From the NCBI RefSeq assembly GCF_000738265.1, contig NZ_JFCQ01000029.1:248001-312000 (forward strand): a stretch of DNA of 64,000 nucleotides, given 5' to 3'. Positions within the stretch are counted from its first letter, which is position 1. The number at the start of each line of letters is the position of its first letter. The notes under the pieces were generated by a model that was not told where the DNA came from, made no database searches, and saw only the letters and a list, made by a program, of their open reading frames with translations. A program made the translations under genes and the position numbers. This DNA is from Corynebacterium jeikeium. GTDB taxonomy: Bacteria > Actinomycetota > Actinomycetes > Mycobacteriales > Mycobacteriaceae. Positions 1-10,100 of the stretch are shown here, one piece after another.

Positions 1-60
1 GAGCTTTTCGCCGACGCGCGGGAGAACTTCGGCATGGAAGCCCCAGGGGCCTGTGGATAA
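1..60 (+). CDS. 3' end of an unrecognised gene (partial)
   Basis: Frame 1 reads open from the first base to a TAA at 58-60, giving the 20-residue tail ELFADARENFGMEAPGACG. It would be the C-terminus of a gene starting outside the window. Twenty codons is too little to name a family, and an open frame this short can arise by chance. The stop codon overlaps a DnaA-box-like sequence. Confidence 0.3.
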   Translation, partial: ELFADARENFGMEAPGACG

Positions 61-77
61 CTCACAACTGTGAATAA
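52..77 (-). promoter_or_regulatory. Two DnaA-box-like 9-mers in tandem
   Basis: On the minus strand positions 60-52 read TTATCCACA, the canonical DnaA box, and positions 77-69 read TTATTCACA, one mismatch away. Both face the same way, 17 bp apart start to start, about 80 bp upstream of the PAC2 gene. DnaA binding here is inference. No dnaA, dnaN or A+T-rich unwinding element is nearby, so this is not proposed as oriC. Confidence 0.4.
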
Positions 78-155
78 ACGTGTCCGAAGCGCCTGATAGG
101 CTAGGCAGACGGTGCTTGGTTGGACACAGGTTCCGCCGGAAGGGAGAGCGAAACT

Positions 156-1223
156 ATGCATGAGCACTTCGAAAACAACGACCGCACAGAGCAGCAGTCG
201 ACGGGACGGATGTACGAGCTAGAATACCCAGCTCCGATCCAATTCGATCGACAGTCTATCGCCGACGAACCAGCTGTGCTGGGTGAAGGCACGTCTGGCG
301 ATGGCGCGCCCAGCGAAGAGCTGCCGATGCTCGTAGCCCTGCAGGGCTACGCGGATGCGGGGCAAGCTGTGTCCAGCGCCAGCTCTCACCTCCTTGCCGC
401 CCTCGAGCACAGCCCCGTGGCCTCGTTCAAGATTGACGAGCTGATCGACTACCGTTCCCGGCGCCCCGGCGTGACGATCGATAATTCCAAGGTCGTGGAC
501 AGCGAGGACATTCGTCTTGACCTGCACCTTGTGAAGGATACACAGGGTCGCCCGTTCTTGCTGTTGAGTGGTCTGGAACCAGATCTGAAGTGGGGTGCTT
601 TTAGTGACGCCGTCGTGGATCTGGCTCGCCGTGGTCAGGTAGGCATGGCGGCCTCCCTGTATTCCGCGCCGATGACGGTTCCGCACACTCGTCGCCTGGT
701 GATCTCTGCGCACGCTTCGGAGGCGTCGCTGATCCGGGATTACCACACCTGGGATTCCCGCATGATTGTCCCCGGTGCGGCGGCGCTGGAGACCGAGAAG
801 AAGCTGAACCGGCATGGCTTTGAGACCATCGGTTTCACGGCCCACGTTCCGCATTACATCGCGGCCTCCGACTACCCAGAGGCAACCCTGCGACTGCTGC
901 AGGCTTTCGGCGAAGTTGCCAACCGCGAACTGCCGTTGAAGGCGCTGGAGGGCGAGCTGGAGCGGGTTCAGCGCCAGCTACAGGACCAGGTCGACGATTC
1001 GCAGGAGATTGCGACGGTCGTCAGCGCACTGGAGCAGCAGTACGACGCGGAAATGGAACGGATGCGCCGCAAGCGGGAAAACAACCTGCTGCAGCCCGGC
1101 CAGGATATCCCCACTGGCGAAGAGCTAGGGGCGGAATTCGAGGCCTTCCTACAGAACATGTCGGACGAGGGCGGCAGCGATGGCGGCTCCGCTGGCACCG
1201 ACGGCCCGGAAGAAAACAAGTAG
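156..1223 (+). CDS. PAC2 family (proteasome assembly chaperone 2-like) protein
   Basis: A protein of 355 residues. After an acidic, Gln/Glu-rich N-terminus of about 55 residues comes the PAC2-type domain (roughly 56-260, beginning MLVALQGYADAGQAV), then a charged helical region likely to form a coiled coil (about 260-320). Actinobacteria carry such PAC2 relatives, often beside helicase or redox-regulator genes, but their biochemical role is unsettled. ATG 156 is chosen because AAGGGAG lies 9 nt upstream; an upstream in-frame TTG at 120 has no ribosome site. The next gene begins 16 nt after the stop, suggesting co-transcription with the helicase. Family confident, function not. Confidence 0.8.
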   Translation: MHEHFENNDRTEQQSTGRMYELEYPAPIQFDRQSIADEPAVLGEGTSGDGAPSEELPMLVALQGYADAGQAVSSASSHLLAALEHSPVASFKIDELIDYRSRRPGVTIDNSKVVDSEDIRLDLHLVKDTQGRPFLLLSGLEPDLKWGAFSDAVVDLARRGQVGMAASLYSAPMTVPHTRRLVISAHASEASLIRDYHTWDSRMIVPGAAALETEKKLNRHGFETIGFTAHVPHYIAASDYPEATLRLLQAFGEVANRELPLKALEGELERVQRQLQDQVDDSQEIATVVSALEQQYDAEMERMRRKRENNLLQPGQDIPTGEELGAEFEAFLQNMSDEGGSDGGSAGTDGPEENK

Positions 1224-1239
1224 AGGAAAAGTAGACGAC

Positions 1240-3798
1240 GTGGGTATTGCCGCAGAACTGGCCGAGCTCCTCCCCGACCTCGATGAGGTCCCAGAATCCC
1301 TAATCGACGATGCGATTCTGGAATCCTTTCTGGGCTGGACGCGCGACCGCGGCATCAACCTCTACCCCGCCCAGGAGGAAGCCGCGACCGCCCTGGTTGC
1401 CCAGGACAACGTCATCCTGGCTACCCCCACGGGATCCGGCAAGTCGATGGTTGCCATCGCCGCGCACTTCATCGCCATGGCGCGCAAGCAGCGCAGCTTC
1501 TACACCGCGCCGATCAAAGCCCTGGTGAGTGAGAAGTTCTTCGACCTGTGCCAAACCTTCGGCCCGGAGAATGTCGGGATGATGACTGGTGACGCCACAG
1601 TCAACGGTGGCGCGCCGATCATCTGCGCCACCGCCGAAATCGTTGCCAACATCGCCCTCCGCGACGGAGCGGAGGCGAAAATCGACCAGGTAGTGATGGA
1701 CGAGTTCCACTACTATTCCGAACCCGACCGCGGCTGGGCGTGGCAGGTTCCGCTGCTGGAGCTCCCTAAAGCGCAGTTCCTGTTGATGAGCGCCACCCTG
1801 GGCGATACGAAATGGCTGGAGGATGACCTCACTCAGCGCACGGGGCGCCAAACCACGCTGGTCACAGGCACGACCCGTCCGGTGCCTCTGGATTTCCACT
1901 ACGTTTACACTCCCGTCCACGAGACAGTGGAGGAACTGATCAGCGACGGCAAGTCGCCGATCTACATCGTCCACTTCACCCAACGCGAGGCCATCGAGCG
2001 CGCCCAGGCGTTGACCAGCATGAAGCTCGTCAACGACGAGGCCAAGGCAGCCATTGCCGAGGAAATCGGCGACTTCCGTTTCACCTCCGCCTTCGGCAAG
2101 ACGCTTTCGCGCCTGCTGCGCAAGGGCATCGGCGTGCACCACGCGGGTCTGCTTCCCAAGTACCGCCGCCTGGTCGAGAGACTGTCTCAGAAGGGTCTGC
2201 TGAAGATCATCTGTGGCACCGACACCCTGGGCGTGGGCATCAACGTGCCGATCCGCACGGTCCTGATGACGGGCCTGACCAAGTACGACGGCGTTAAACA
2301 CCGCGTGCTGAAGTCCCGCGAGTTTCACCAGATCGCCGGCCGTGCGGGGCGTGCGGGCTATGACACAGAAGGCACCGTGGTCGTCCAGGCCCCGGAGCAC
2401 GAGATTGAGAACTTCCGCCTGCGCCAGCGTGCGGGAAGCGACCCGAAGAAGCTCAAGAAGCTGCGGAAGCGCTCCGCCCCGGACGGGCAGGCGACGTGGA
2501 CCGAGTCGACCTACGAGCGGCTCACCCACGCCGAGCCAGAGGAACTCACCAGCCAGTTCCGCATAAGCAACTCCATGCTGCTCAACGTCGTCGCCCGCGA
2601 TCAGTGGACCTTCGAGGCACTGGAGCACCTGCTGCGCACTAACCATGACACGCGCGCGAAGCAGAACAAGGCGATCCTGCGCACCATCGAGCTCTATCGC
2701 GGGCTGCTTAACGCAGAGGTCGTGGAGGAATTCTCCACCGACACTCCCAGTGGTAAAGATGCCCGGCTCACCGCGGATCTGAACCGCGACTTCGCCCTCA
2801 ACCAGCCGCTGTCCCCATTCGCATTGGCCGCGCTGGAGCTGCTGGATCCAGAGTCCGACACCTTCGCGCTCGACGTCATCTCAACCTTTGAGGCCGTGCT
2901 AGAGGATCCCCGGCAGGTACTTCTCGCCCAGCAGAAAGCGGAGCGGGGTGAGGAGATCGCGGCGCTAAAGGCAGAGGGCGTCGATTACACCGAGCGCATG
3001 GCCATCGTGGAGGAGATCACCTGGCCAATGCCTCTTGCCGACGAGCTCGACCAGGCCTATGACACCTTCTGTGAGGGCAACCCGTGGGCGCGGGACTTCC
3101 AGATCAGCCCGAAGTCTATCGTGCGCGACATGGTGGAAAAGGCCATGACTTTCTCTGACTTTGTGGCGACATACGGCCTGGGGCGTTCCGAGGGCGTGGT
3201 ACTGCGCTACCTGACGGACGCCTACCGCACGCTGGAGCACTCGGTGCCGGACGCTTATCGCTCCGAGGAGTTCGACGACATCCTCGTGTGGCTGGGTGAA
3301 CTGATCCGACAGGTCGATTCCTCCCTGATCGACGAGTGGGTTCAGATGGCCGACCCGGACGCTCCGTTGACCGAGGATCAGGTCGCCGAGCACGCCTTTG
3401 GGGTGGAGGATACGAATCTGCTGTCCGCCAACCCGCAGGCGCTGACCCGCATGGTGCGGAACTACTTCTTCCGCCACGTGGAGCTGTTCGCCTTCGAAAA
3501 GGAGCGCGAACTTGCGGAGATGGACGAATACCTGGACTCGCCGCCGGATTGGCCCGCCGCCATGGACGACTACTTCGACGAGTATGCGGATGTTGGTGTG
3601 GACGCCGCCGCGCGGTCAAACATGAACATCCTCATCAAGCGGGGCACCGGCTCCGACGCGGGCAGCTGGTTTGTGCGCCAGATCATCGACGATCCGGAAG
3701 GCGATCACGGCTGGGCGCTGGAAGGTGTGGTGGATCTGCACGCAACGGACGAGGCTGGCGAGATCCGCCTGTCCGAGCTCAGCATCGTGCAGGGCTAA
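1240..3798 (+). CDS. Ski2-like DEAD/DEAH-box RNA helicase with DUF3516-type C-terminus
   Basis: A superfamily 2 helicase of 852 residues. Walker A is ATPTGSGKS (61-69), motif II is DEFH (154-157), motif III is SAT (184-186), and motif VI is HQIAGRAGRAGYD. The N-terminal Q-motif-like stretch LYPAQEEA precedes the P-loop. The long helical C-terminal half resembles the DUF3516 region of actinobacterial relatives of this helicase. It probably remodels RNA; the substrate is unknown. I chose GTG 1240 because AGAGGAAAAG lies about 9 nt upstream. The longer ATG 1180 frame would overlap the PAC2 gene by 44 nt. The stop lies 8 bp from the convergent oxyR stop. Confidence 0.85.
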   Translation: MGIAAELAELLPDLDEVPESLIDDAILESFLGWTRDRGINLYPAQEEAATALVAQDNVILATPTGSGKSMVAIAAHFIAMARKQRSFYTAPIKALVSEKFFDLCQTFGPENVGMMTGDATVNGGAPIICATAEIVANIALRDGAEAKIDQVVMDEFHYYSEPDRGWAWQVPLLELPKAQFLLMSATLGDTKWLEDDLTQRTGRQTTLVTGTTRPVPLDFHYVYTPVHETVEELISDGKSPIYIVHFTQREAIERAQALTSMKLVNDEAKAAIAEEIGDFRFTSAFGKTLSRLLRKGIGVHHAGLLPKYRRLVERLSQKGLLKIICGTDTLGVGINVPIRTVLMTGLTKYDGVKHRVLKSREFHQIAGRAGRAGYDTEGTVVVQAPEHEIENFRLRQRAGSDPKKLKKLRKRSAPDGQATWTESTYERLTHAEPEELTSQFRISNSMLLNVVARDQWTFEALEHLLRTNHDTRAKQNKAILRTIELYRGLLNAEVVEEFSTDTPSGKDARLTADLNRDFALNQPLSPFALAALELLDPESDTFALDVISTFEAVLEDPRQVLLAQQKAERGEEIAALKAEGVDYTERMAIVEEITWPMPLADELDQAYDTFCEGNPWARDFQISPKSIVRDMVEKAMTFSDFVATYGLGRSEGVVLRYLTDAYRTLEHSVPDAYRSEEFDDILVWLGELIRQVDSSLIDEWVQMADPDAPLTEDQVAEHAFGVEDTNLLSANPQALTRMVRNYFFRHVELFAFEKERELAEMDEYLDSPPDWPAAMDDYFDEYADVGVDAAARSNMNILIKRGTGSDAGSWFVRQIIDDPEGDHGWALEGVVDLHATDEAGEIRLSELSIVQG

Positions 3799-3805
3799 GA
3801 AAGCC

Positions 3806-3825
3806 TCTAGAAGTAGGTTTCTAGA
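3806..3825. terminator. Inverted repeat between convergent helicase and oxyR genes
   Basis: TCTAGAA (3806-3812) and TTCTAGA (3819-3825) are perfect inverted arms around a 6-nt loop, straddling the last codons of oxyR just after the helicase stop. It may work as a weak bidirectional terminator. The stem is A+T-rich and lacks a following U-run, so this is tentative. Confidence 0.35.
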
Positions 3826-4769
3826 ACGCGCCGGCTTTCCTGCGCCACGCGGTTGAACGACTGCGCGACGATCTCCCCCAGTGCCGCGTAATCGTCGATG
3901 CGCGTGGAGCTGGAACGGTAGGCCATACCAATCGTGCGTCCGGCGCGCACCGCGCCGCCGGAGAACGTTGCCAGGGCGATACCCGGCCGCTGGCATTCCA
4001 CGGACACCGCGGACAGTGGCACCAGGGTGCAACCAAGGCCCGCGGCGACCAGCTGGATAACCGTAGACAGGCTTGCCGCGCGCGTCACAGAGTGGCGCGG
4101 ATCGTTGGACATATCCACCGTTCGGCACAGCTCGAGAATCTGGTCGCGCAGGCAGTGCCCGTCGTCCAGCAGCAACAGATCCACGTTCTTCAGTTCGTCG
4201 ACGGAAAGGTCCTTGCGCCCGGCAAGCGCGTGCCCCTCCGGCAGGACGAGGACGAACTCCTCGGTGTACAGATCTACGGTATTCAGACCGCCGCCTTCCC
4301 CCGGCATACCCAGCACGGCGACGTCGATCTTTCCTTGGCGCAGAGCATCGACCAGCAGTGGGGACTTTTCCTCCACGATCCGCGGTTCGAGCTCTGGGGC
4401 TGAGTCGGCGACCGAATGCAGGACGTCCGGGAGGATATACGGCGCGACCGTCGGGATCATGCCAATCGCCATCTGTCCGACCAGCCCACCGTGGGCGCCA
4501 CGGGCGTGGGTGACGAAGGTCTCTAGGCTCTCCAGCGTTGCCTGGGCGTACGGGAGCAGCCCCCGGCCCACTGGGGTGACGATGACCTTGCGAGTAGAGC
4601 GCTCAATCAGTTGCACCCCCAGCCCTGCTTCCAGCGCGGCTAGTGCCTGCGACAAGGAGGGTTGGGAAATGCCCAAATGGGTTGCGGCAGTACCGAAATG
4701 GCCGTGTTCGGCAATGGTCACGAAGGTGCGCAGCTGGGCAACTGTAGGGCGATACTCTCTCTGAACCAC
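3807..4769 (-). CDS. oxyR: OxyR, LysR-type peroxide-sensing regulator
   Basis: A LysR-family regulator of 320 residues with an N-terminal winged helix (about 8-65, core HFGTAATHLGISQPSLSQAL) and a C-terminal sensor domain. The redox cysteine pair is intact: GHCLRDQILELC gives Cys206 and Cys215, nine residues apart as in E. coli Cys199/Cys208. The protein should therefore sense hydrogen peroxide through a disulfide. The start is taken as GTG 4769 because a -10-like TAATGT (4782-4777) ends 7 nt upstream, which would make the mRNA leaderless. An in-frame GTG at 4775 is the alternative. It is convergent with the helicase and upstream of no obvious operon partner. Confidence 0.92.
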   Translation of the reverse strand: MVQREYRPTVAQLRTFVTIAEHGHFGTAATHLGISQPSLSQALAALEAGLGVQLIERSTRKVIVTPVGRGLLPYAQATLESLETFVTHARGAHGGLVGQMAIGMIPTVAPYILPDVLHSVADSAPELEPRIVEEKSPLLVDALRQGKIDVAVLGMPGEGGGLNTVDLYTEEFVLVLPEGHALAGRKDLSVDELKNVDLLLLDDGHCLRDQILELCRTVDMSNDPRHSVTRAASLSTVIQLVAAGLGCTLVPLSAVSVECQRPGIALATFSGGAVRAGRTIGMAYRSSSTRIDDYAALGEIVAQSFNRVAQESRRVLETYF

Positions 4770-4838
4770 GCTCACAACATTACAGCAATTATGAGAAACG
4801 TATAATTAAACCGTAAAAAATAAGTAGCAAGTCCAACG

Positions 4839-6944
4839 CTAGGTAATCTGCAGTTCAGCAGTGCCCTCGAATGGCGTCAGCTTCCCCAAGAACGCCTTCC
4901 AATCGCCCTTCAAACGCACGGTGTACTGCCCCGGAGGAACATCCTGTGTATTCCAGTCAATCGTGGTTCGCGTCTGCCCGAAACTGTTTTCGAATGTGAT
5001 CAGAGTATTCTCGCTGGAATCATCTCCGACAACCTCACCATTGAGGTCTTCGATGGTCACATAGCCCTCACCGTGTCGCATATCGTTGTTGGGGTTAGCC
5101 CCCACGAAGACCACTCGCGCATTCGAGCCACTCTTGACCTCCGTTGGCGCTTCCAAGACTTCCCCGAACTTCTTCCCCGCCGGTGGAGCGTCCATCCAGT
5201 TATCGCTTCCCGGGACCTTAGGAATCAGGCCGGTCAGGTCGCCTGCGGGCTCCCCAACTTCCACGGGCTTACCTTCCTTCAGCGCCCGAGCCATCTCATC
5301 GAAGACGTCTTGGAATGCGGGCAGCTGGTACTGGCCGAAGATGGTCGCGCCACCCTCGTAGTTCTGCGCCTCGTACTCCTCGGGCGTGGTGATGTAGTGG
5401 CCGTAGGCATTGGTGTAGCCCTGCACCACGATGGTGTTCTCCGGCACTTCCAACGCCGCGGCGACAGTGCGCTTGATGCGCAACCCACTGGTAATGGTCG
5501 GCTCGAATCCCAGGGTGACCAGAACAAAGGTTCCCAGGCGGTGAATGGTAAACGGGTGTACCTGCTGAATCATTCCGTCGATATACCCCATCGGAAGCAG
5601 ACATTCCTTTGGGCCGTGAATGTCCTTAACCTCCTGTGGCGCAAGGAACTTATTTAGATCGCGCACCCACGGATTACCACCGCGCTCGCCTTCGTTGAAG
5701 CCCAGTAGCGGCACGCCACCGCCGTCTTCTTGGGAAGACCCAGCAAATGCCGCGCCCAGAATCGCTGGCCCGAGCTTGTGCTCCTTCTTGTCCGGGGTAA
5801 AACGGGGGCTCGCCACCAGCTTGGGACAATCCACCCAACGAAATCGCCCGTCGATGCCGCCTGCCGACCAGTCCTTACCCAGGTCGTCGGTCGCCTTCAT
5901 CATCCGCTCGCCGAGGATCTTTGCTGATTCACGCTCGTCTGCGCCGGGTCCAGAGTTAGGCGTCAACCCCATATTCGGGGTGATGTCGCCCGGGCACATG
6001 TTGGCAAAGGCCGCAACGAACGGCGCGTCCTCGGGGTGGCGATGCACCACGCCGTGGGCTTCCTCGGTAGCCCAGGCAGCATAACCCTTGTTGTCGCCGG
6101 CAATGTGCTTGTATTCTGCACCGAAACTTGTGGGGTGGAGCGAATACCAGTTGATCAGACCGACCTGCTTACCCCCGCGCGAGACATGCAGGGTTACACT
6201 GCGGGTATCCACACCGTTAGGGAGTGCTTTCTTGTCTTCTTCGGGGTTGCGATCCCACGATGTCTTAGACCTATTGACGCCCGCGTCAGCAACGGTCGAC
6301 TCAGCAACCGTCACGTCTGATGGCTGAATATCCTCGTGGGCGCGTTCCACTGCGGTCACAATCCCCTCCACCGTCGCCTCGAAGGTCTTCGGGCGGAAGC
6401 CGCCGTGGGTGATGTCGACCATCAAGTGCTGGGAGGTTCCACCGGGCGCCACGTGGGTATGGGTCGCAGCCAGCACAACATTTTCCTGGGTGTACAGGTC
6501 GCCATATTTATCCTTCAGCCGGCGCAGCACCTCCAGATGAATGGACTGGAACATCAGACCGACGTCACAGGTGACGTGCACGAAGCGAGAGTCCTCGCGG
6601 TTGGCGTCAACGAAGATGAACGCCCGGGCGTACTGGCGGCGCTGAATTCCTACCGTTTTCTGTTCGTCGACTGCGTATCCAAACATGCCGGCACCCCAGG
6701 GTTCGCCGGTCATATCCGCCAAACCGCGACCGACCTTAAAGCCTCCCGTGCCGGAGCCTGAATCCTCCTGGGCACCAGCACCAGGGGCGCCGGCAGAAGC
6801 CCACACAACGGTGCCGGTGACGGCCGCCATCCCCCGGAAGAAGCTGCGGCGGCTGAAACTGTTCTCTAGGAAGTTGTTTGAACTGCTGGTCGTGGCCTGC
6901 TTAGTGTGCTCACACATATGTTTCTCGCTTCTGAAGAAGGACAT
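4839..6944 (-). CDS. Tat-exported neutral ceramidase family protein with Thr at the nucleophile position
   Basis: A protein of 701 residues of the neutral/alkaline non-lysosomal ceramidase family, which cleaves ceramide to sphingosine and fatty acid. The signal is twin-arginine (SRRSFFRG, 31-38) before a hydrophobic stretch and AGA-Q. Family metal-site motifs are present: THTHVAPGG (161-169), HPTS with His270, Glu481 in GFEPTITSG and Tyr529 in NYEGGAT. The nucleophile motif, usually GDxSPN, reads PGDITPN, so the catalytic Ser is replaced by Thr322. ATG 6917 is an alternative start; neither has a good ribosome site. The gene interrupts the usual oxyR-hrpA neighbourhood and has A+T-rich flanks, suggesting acquisition. 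It probably supplies fatty acids or acts on host sphingolipid. Confidence 0.88.
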   Translation of the reverse strand: MSFFRSEKHMCEHTKQATTSSSNNFLENSFSRRSFFRGMAAVTGTVVWASAGAPGAGAQEDSGSGTGGFKVGRGLADMTGEPWGAGMFGYAVDEQKTVGIQRRQYARAFIFVDANREDSRFVHVTCDVGLMFQSIHLEVLRRLKDKYGDLYTQENVVLAATHTHVAPGGTSQHLMVDITHGGFRPKTFEATVEGIVTAVERAHEDIQPSDVTVAESTVADAGVNRSKTSWDRNPEEDKKALPNGVDTRSVTLHVSRGGKQVGLINWYSLHPTSFGAEYKHIAGDNKGYAAWATEEAHGVVHRHPEDAPFVAAFANMCPGDITPNMGLTPNSGPGADERESAKILGERMMKATDDLGKDWSAGGIDGRFRWVDCPKLVASPRFTPDKKEHKLGPAILGAAFAGSSQEDGGGVPLLGFNEGERGGNPWVRDLNKFLAPQEVKDIHGPKECLLPMGYIDGMIQQVHPFTIHRLGTFVLVTLGFEPTITSGLRIKRTVAAALEVPENTIVVQGYTNAYGHYITTPEEYEAQNYEGGATIFGQYQLPAFQDVFDEMARALKEGKPVEVGEPAGDLTGLIPKVPGSDNWMDAPPAGKKFGEVLEAPTEVKSGSNARVVFVGANPNNDMRHGEGYVTIEDLNGEVVGDDSSENTLITFENSFGQTRTTIDWNTQDVPPGQYTVRLKGDWKAFLGKLTPFEGTAELQIT

Positions 6945-7167
6945 TAATCCATAGATTGTTTTGACTACCGAAACATAAGGCTTAGACCGTGGGGAAGTGT
7001 GATGGTTTTCATAAATTAAGTAAAAACTTAGCCTTCTCTTATTTCATTTGGGGGTAGAAAGTACTTGGGGTGAAAGTTCCTTCCCCGCACCCCGATTGTT
7101 AGAATCGGCCTGTTCAGCCCCCACAAACACGGGGCAAATTCAACAAGCAAGATGGGTGATTCACACA
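6945..7167. other. A+T-rich divergent intergenic region (ceramidase / hrpA)
   Basis: This 223-bp spacer is clearly richer in A+T than its surroundings up to about 7070. It must hold the ceramidase promoter (minus) and the hrpA promoter (plus; TAGAAT near 7098-7103 is a plausible -10). I tested the stretch around 7018-7045 for a DtxR-type iron box and did not find a convincing 19-mer. No small gene is evident. Confidence 0.5.
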
Positions 7168-10100
7168 ATGACGGACGAGCACGGGTCGACCTCCCCCGCA
7201 CACGAAGGTCGCGCCCCGGGCACGCCACAGCGGCGTAAGCGTTCGCGCCGTCGCTCGCAGAAGCGCCGTCGCCCCCAGTTCGTCCGCACCATCCCGCCGA
7301 TTTCCTACCCCGACCTGCCGGTCTCGGAGCGTCGCGAAGACATTAAGAAGGCCATCGAGAACAACCAGGTTGTCATCATTGCCGGCGAGACCGGCTCGGG
7401 TAAGACCACCCAGATCCCGAAGATGTGCCTTGAACTCGGCCGCGGTCGCACGCAGGTCATCGGCCACACCCAGCCTCGCCGTATCGCCGCCCGCAGTGTG
7501 GCAGAGCGCATCGCCGAGGAACTGGAAGAGGACAGTCCCGGCGGATCTTCCCTGGTCGGCTACAAGATCCGTTTCGATGACACGATCTCCAAGGAAACAG
7601 CCGTCAAACTGATGACCGATGGCGTGCTGCTCAACGAGATCCAGCGCGACCGCCTACTGCGCGACTACGACACGATCATCGTCGACGAGGCCCACGAGCG
7701 CAGCCTGAACATCGACTTCCTCCTCGGCTACCTCAAACAGCTCCTGCCGAAGCGCCCGGACCTGAAGGTCATCATCACCTCTGCAACGATCGATCCGGAT
7801 AGCTTTGCACAGCATTTTTGTGACGCCCACGGCTCCCCCGCCCCCATCATCGAAGTCTCTGGCCGCACTTACCCGGTGGAGATTCGCTATCGCCCGCTCG
7901 TTACGCAGCGCGAGAACCCAAAGACCGGCGAGGTCGTCGAGGTGGAAACAGACCCGCTGGACGGGCTGGTCGCTGCCTGCAAGGAGCTCATGCGCGCAGG
8001 TGACGGCGATATTCTGTGCTTCTTTTCGGGCGAACGCGAGATCCGCGACGCAGCCGAGGCACTGGAAGGCGAGTTCGCAGGCTCCGGGGGCGCGCACAAG
8101 GTCGACGTGCTGCCTTTGTTCGGTCGCCTCTCCAACGCCGAACAGCACCGCGTGTTCCGCACCGGTCCGCGCCGCCGCATCGTACTGGCCACCAACATCG
8201 CCGAAACCTCGCTGACCGTGCCGGGCATTCACTATGTCGTGGACACCGGCTACGCCCGCATTTCCCGTTACTCCCACCGCACCAAGGTGCAGCGCCTCCC
8301 GGTGGAGCCAATTAGCCAAGCCAGCGCGAAACAGCGCTCCGGCCGCTCGGGCCGTATCGCCGACGGCATCGCGATCCGCCTGTACTCCGAGGCGGACTTC
8401 GAGGCGCGCCCAGAGTTCACCGATCCGGAAATCCTGCGCACCCACCTGTCCAGCGTGATCCTGTCCATGGCCGCGTTGGGCTTGGGCGATATCCAGAAGT
8501 TCCCGTTCCTGCAAGCACCCGATAGCAAGTCGATCCGCGACGGTGTGGCATTGCTGCAGGAGCTCGGAGCGTTGGCGTCAGAAAAAGAAGCAACGCTTAC
8601 CCCCATCGGCCGCGACATGGCGCGCATCCCTACCGATCCGCGACTGGCGCGCATGCTGGTGGCAGGGCATGCGAACAACCTGATTGAACCGATCGCGGTT
8701 ATCGTCTCCGCGCTGTCCATCCAGGACGTGCGCGAAAGACCGCTGGAAAAGCAGCAGCAAGCGGATGAGATGCACGCGCGTTTCAAGGCGAACTCCGACT
8801 TCGTGAGCTTGCTGAAGCTCTGGAACTACCTGCAGCAACAGCGCCAGGAACTGTCGGCGAACAAGTTCAGAAAGCTGTGCCAGCGCGAGTTTATCCACTA
8901 CGTCCGCATGCGGGAATGGATGGATCTGGTGCGCCAGATGCTGTCCGTGGTACAGGATTTGAGCTGGAAGATTCCCAACATTCGCCACGTCCGCGAGCTC
9001 GTCTTCGAGCCCGAGTCGATCAACGAGGATCTGGTCCACAAATCCGTCCTCAGCGGTCTATTGACGCATGTGGGTATGCGCGAGGGCAACTCCAAGCAGT
9101 TCACTGGCACCCGCGGGTCGCACTTTGTGGTGCACCCGTCCTCGCACGTGTCGAAGAAGCCGCCGCAGTGGCTGATGGCCGCTGAAATGGTGGAAACGTC
9201 GCAGGTCTTTGCCCGCACCGTAGGCCCCATCGACCCCAGCTGGATCGAGGCCATTGCGCCCCACATGGTGAAGTACAACTATTCCGAGCCAGTGTGGTCT
9301 TCCTCCCGCGGTGCGGCGATGGTGCATGAAAAGGTACTGCTGTTGGGCCTGCCGATCGTCGCGGATCGGATGGTCAATGCCTCCAAAGTGGATCGCCTCC
9401 TAGCCCGCGAATTGTTCATCCGCCATGCGCTTGTCGAGGGTGATTGGAAGACCCGTCACCACTTCTTCGCCCACAACCAGAAACTTCTGGCCGAGGCTAC
9501 GGAGCTAGAGGATAAGGCTCGCCGTCGCGATATCGTTGTCGACGACCAGGTGCTATTCGATTTTTATGACGCCCGATTGCCAGAAAAGATCGTGTCCTCC
9601 CGACACTTTGATTCTTGGTGGAAGAAGGCTCGCCATAAGGATCCGCACCAGCTGGACTTCACCCTGGAAGCCCTGATCGATTCGCAGGAAGCCGCGCAGG
9701 CCGCCGACGACTTCCCCGATATTTGGCAGCAGGGCAGCCTGGAGTTTGAGCTGAGCTACGTCTTCCTGCCGGGCGATCCGGATGACGGCATAACCATGCG
9801 CGTACCGCTACCTTTGCTGGCCAATGTCTCTGAGCCCGAGACCCGCTGGCTGGTGGCCGGAATGCGCGAGGAGCTAGCGGTGGCGCTGATCCGTTCACTG
9901 CCAAAGCCACTGCGTACCAGTGTGGTTCCCGCCAGCAACTTCGCTTCTGCCGCGTTGCAGAAAATGGTGCCCTTTGATGGGGATTTCGACTTCGCACTGG
10001 CGGAGGCATTGCGTGGGCTGGGTGGCCAGGGCATTAGCGCCCAGGATTTCGATTGGTCTCGGGTGCCAGGGCACCTGCGGATGCAGTTCGCGGCGATCGA

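Noticed and set aside
52..77. Chromosomal origin
   Set aside because: Only two DnaA boxes, no dnaA/dnaN/gyrB context and no unwinding element.
7018..7045. DtxR-type iron box upstream of the ceramidase
   Set aside because: Only fragments (CTTAG, AGCCT) match TTAGGTTAGSCTAACCTAA; no 19-bp palindrome, so it was not annotated.
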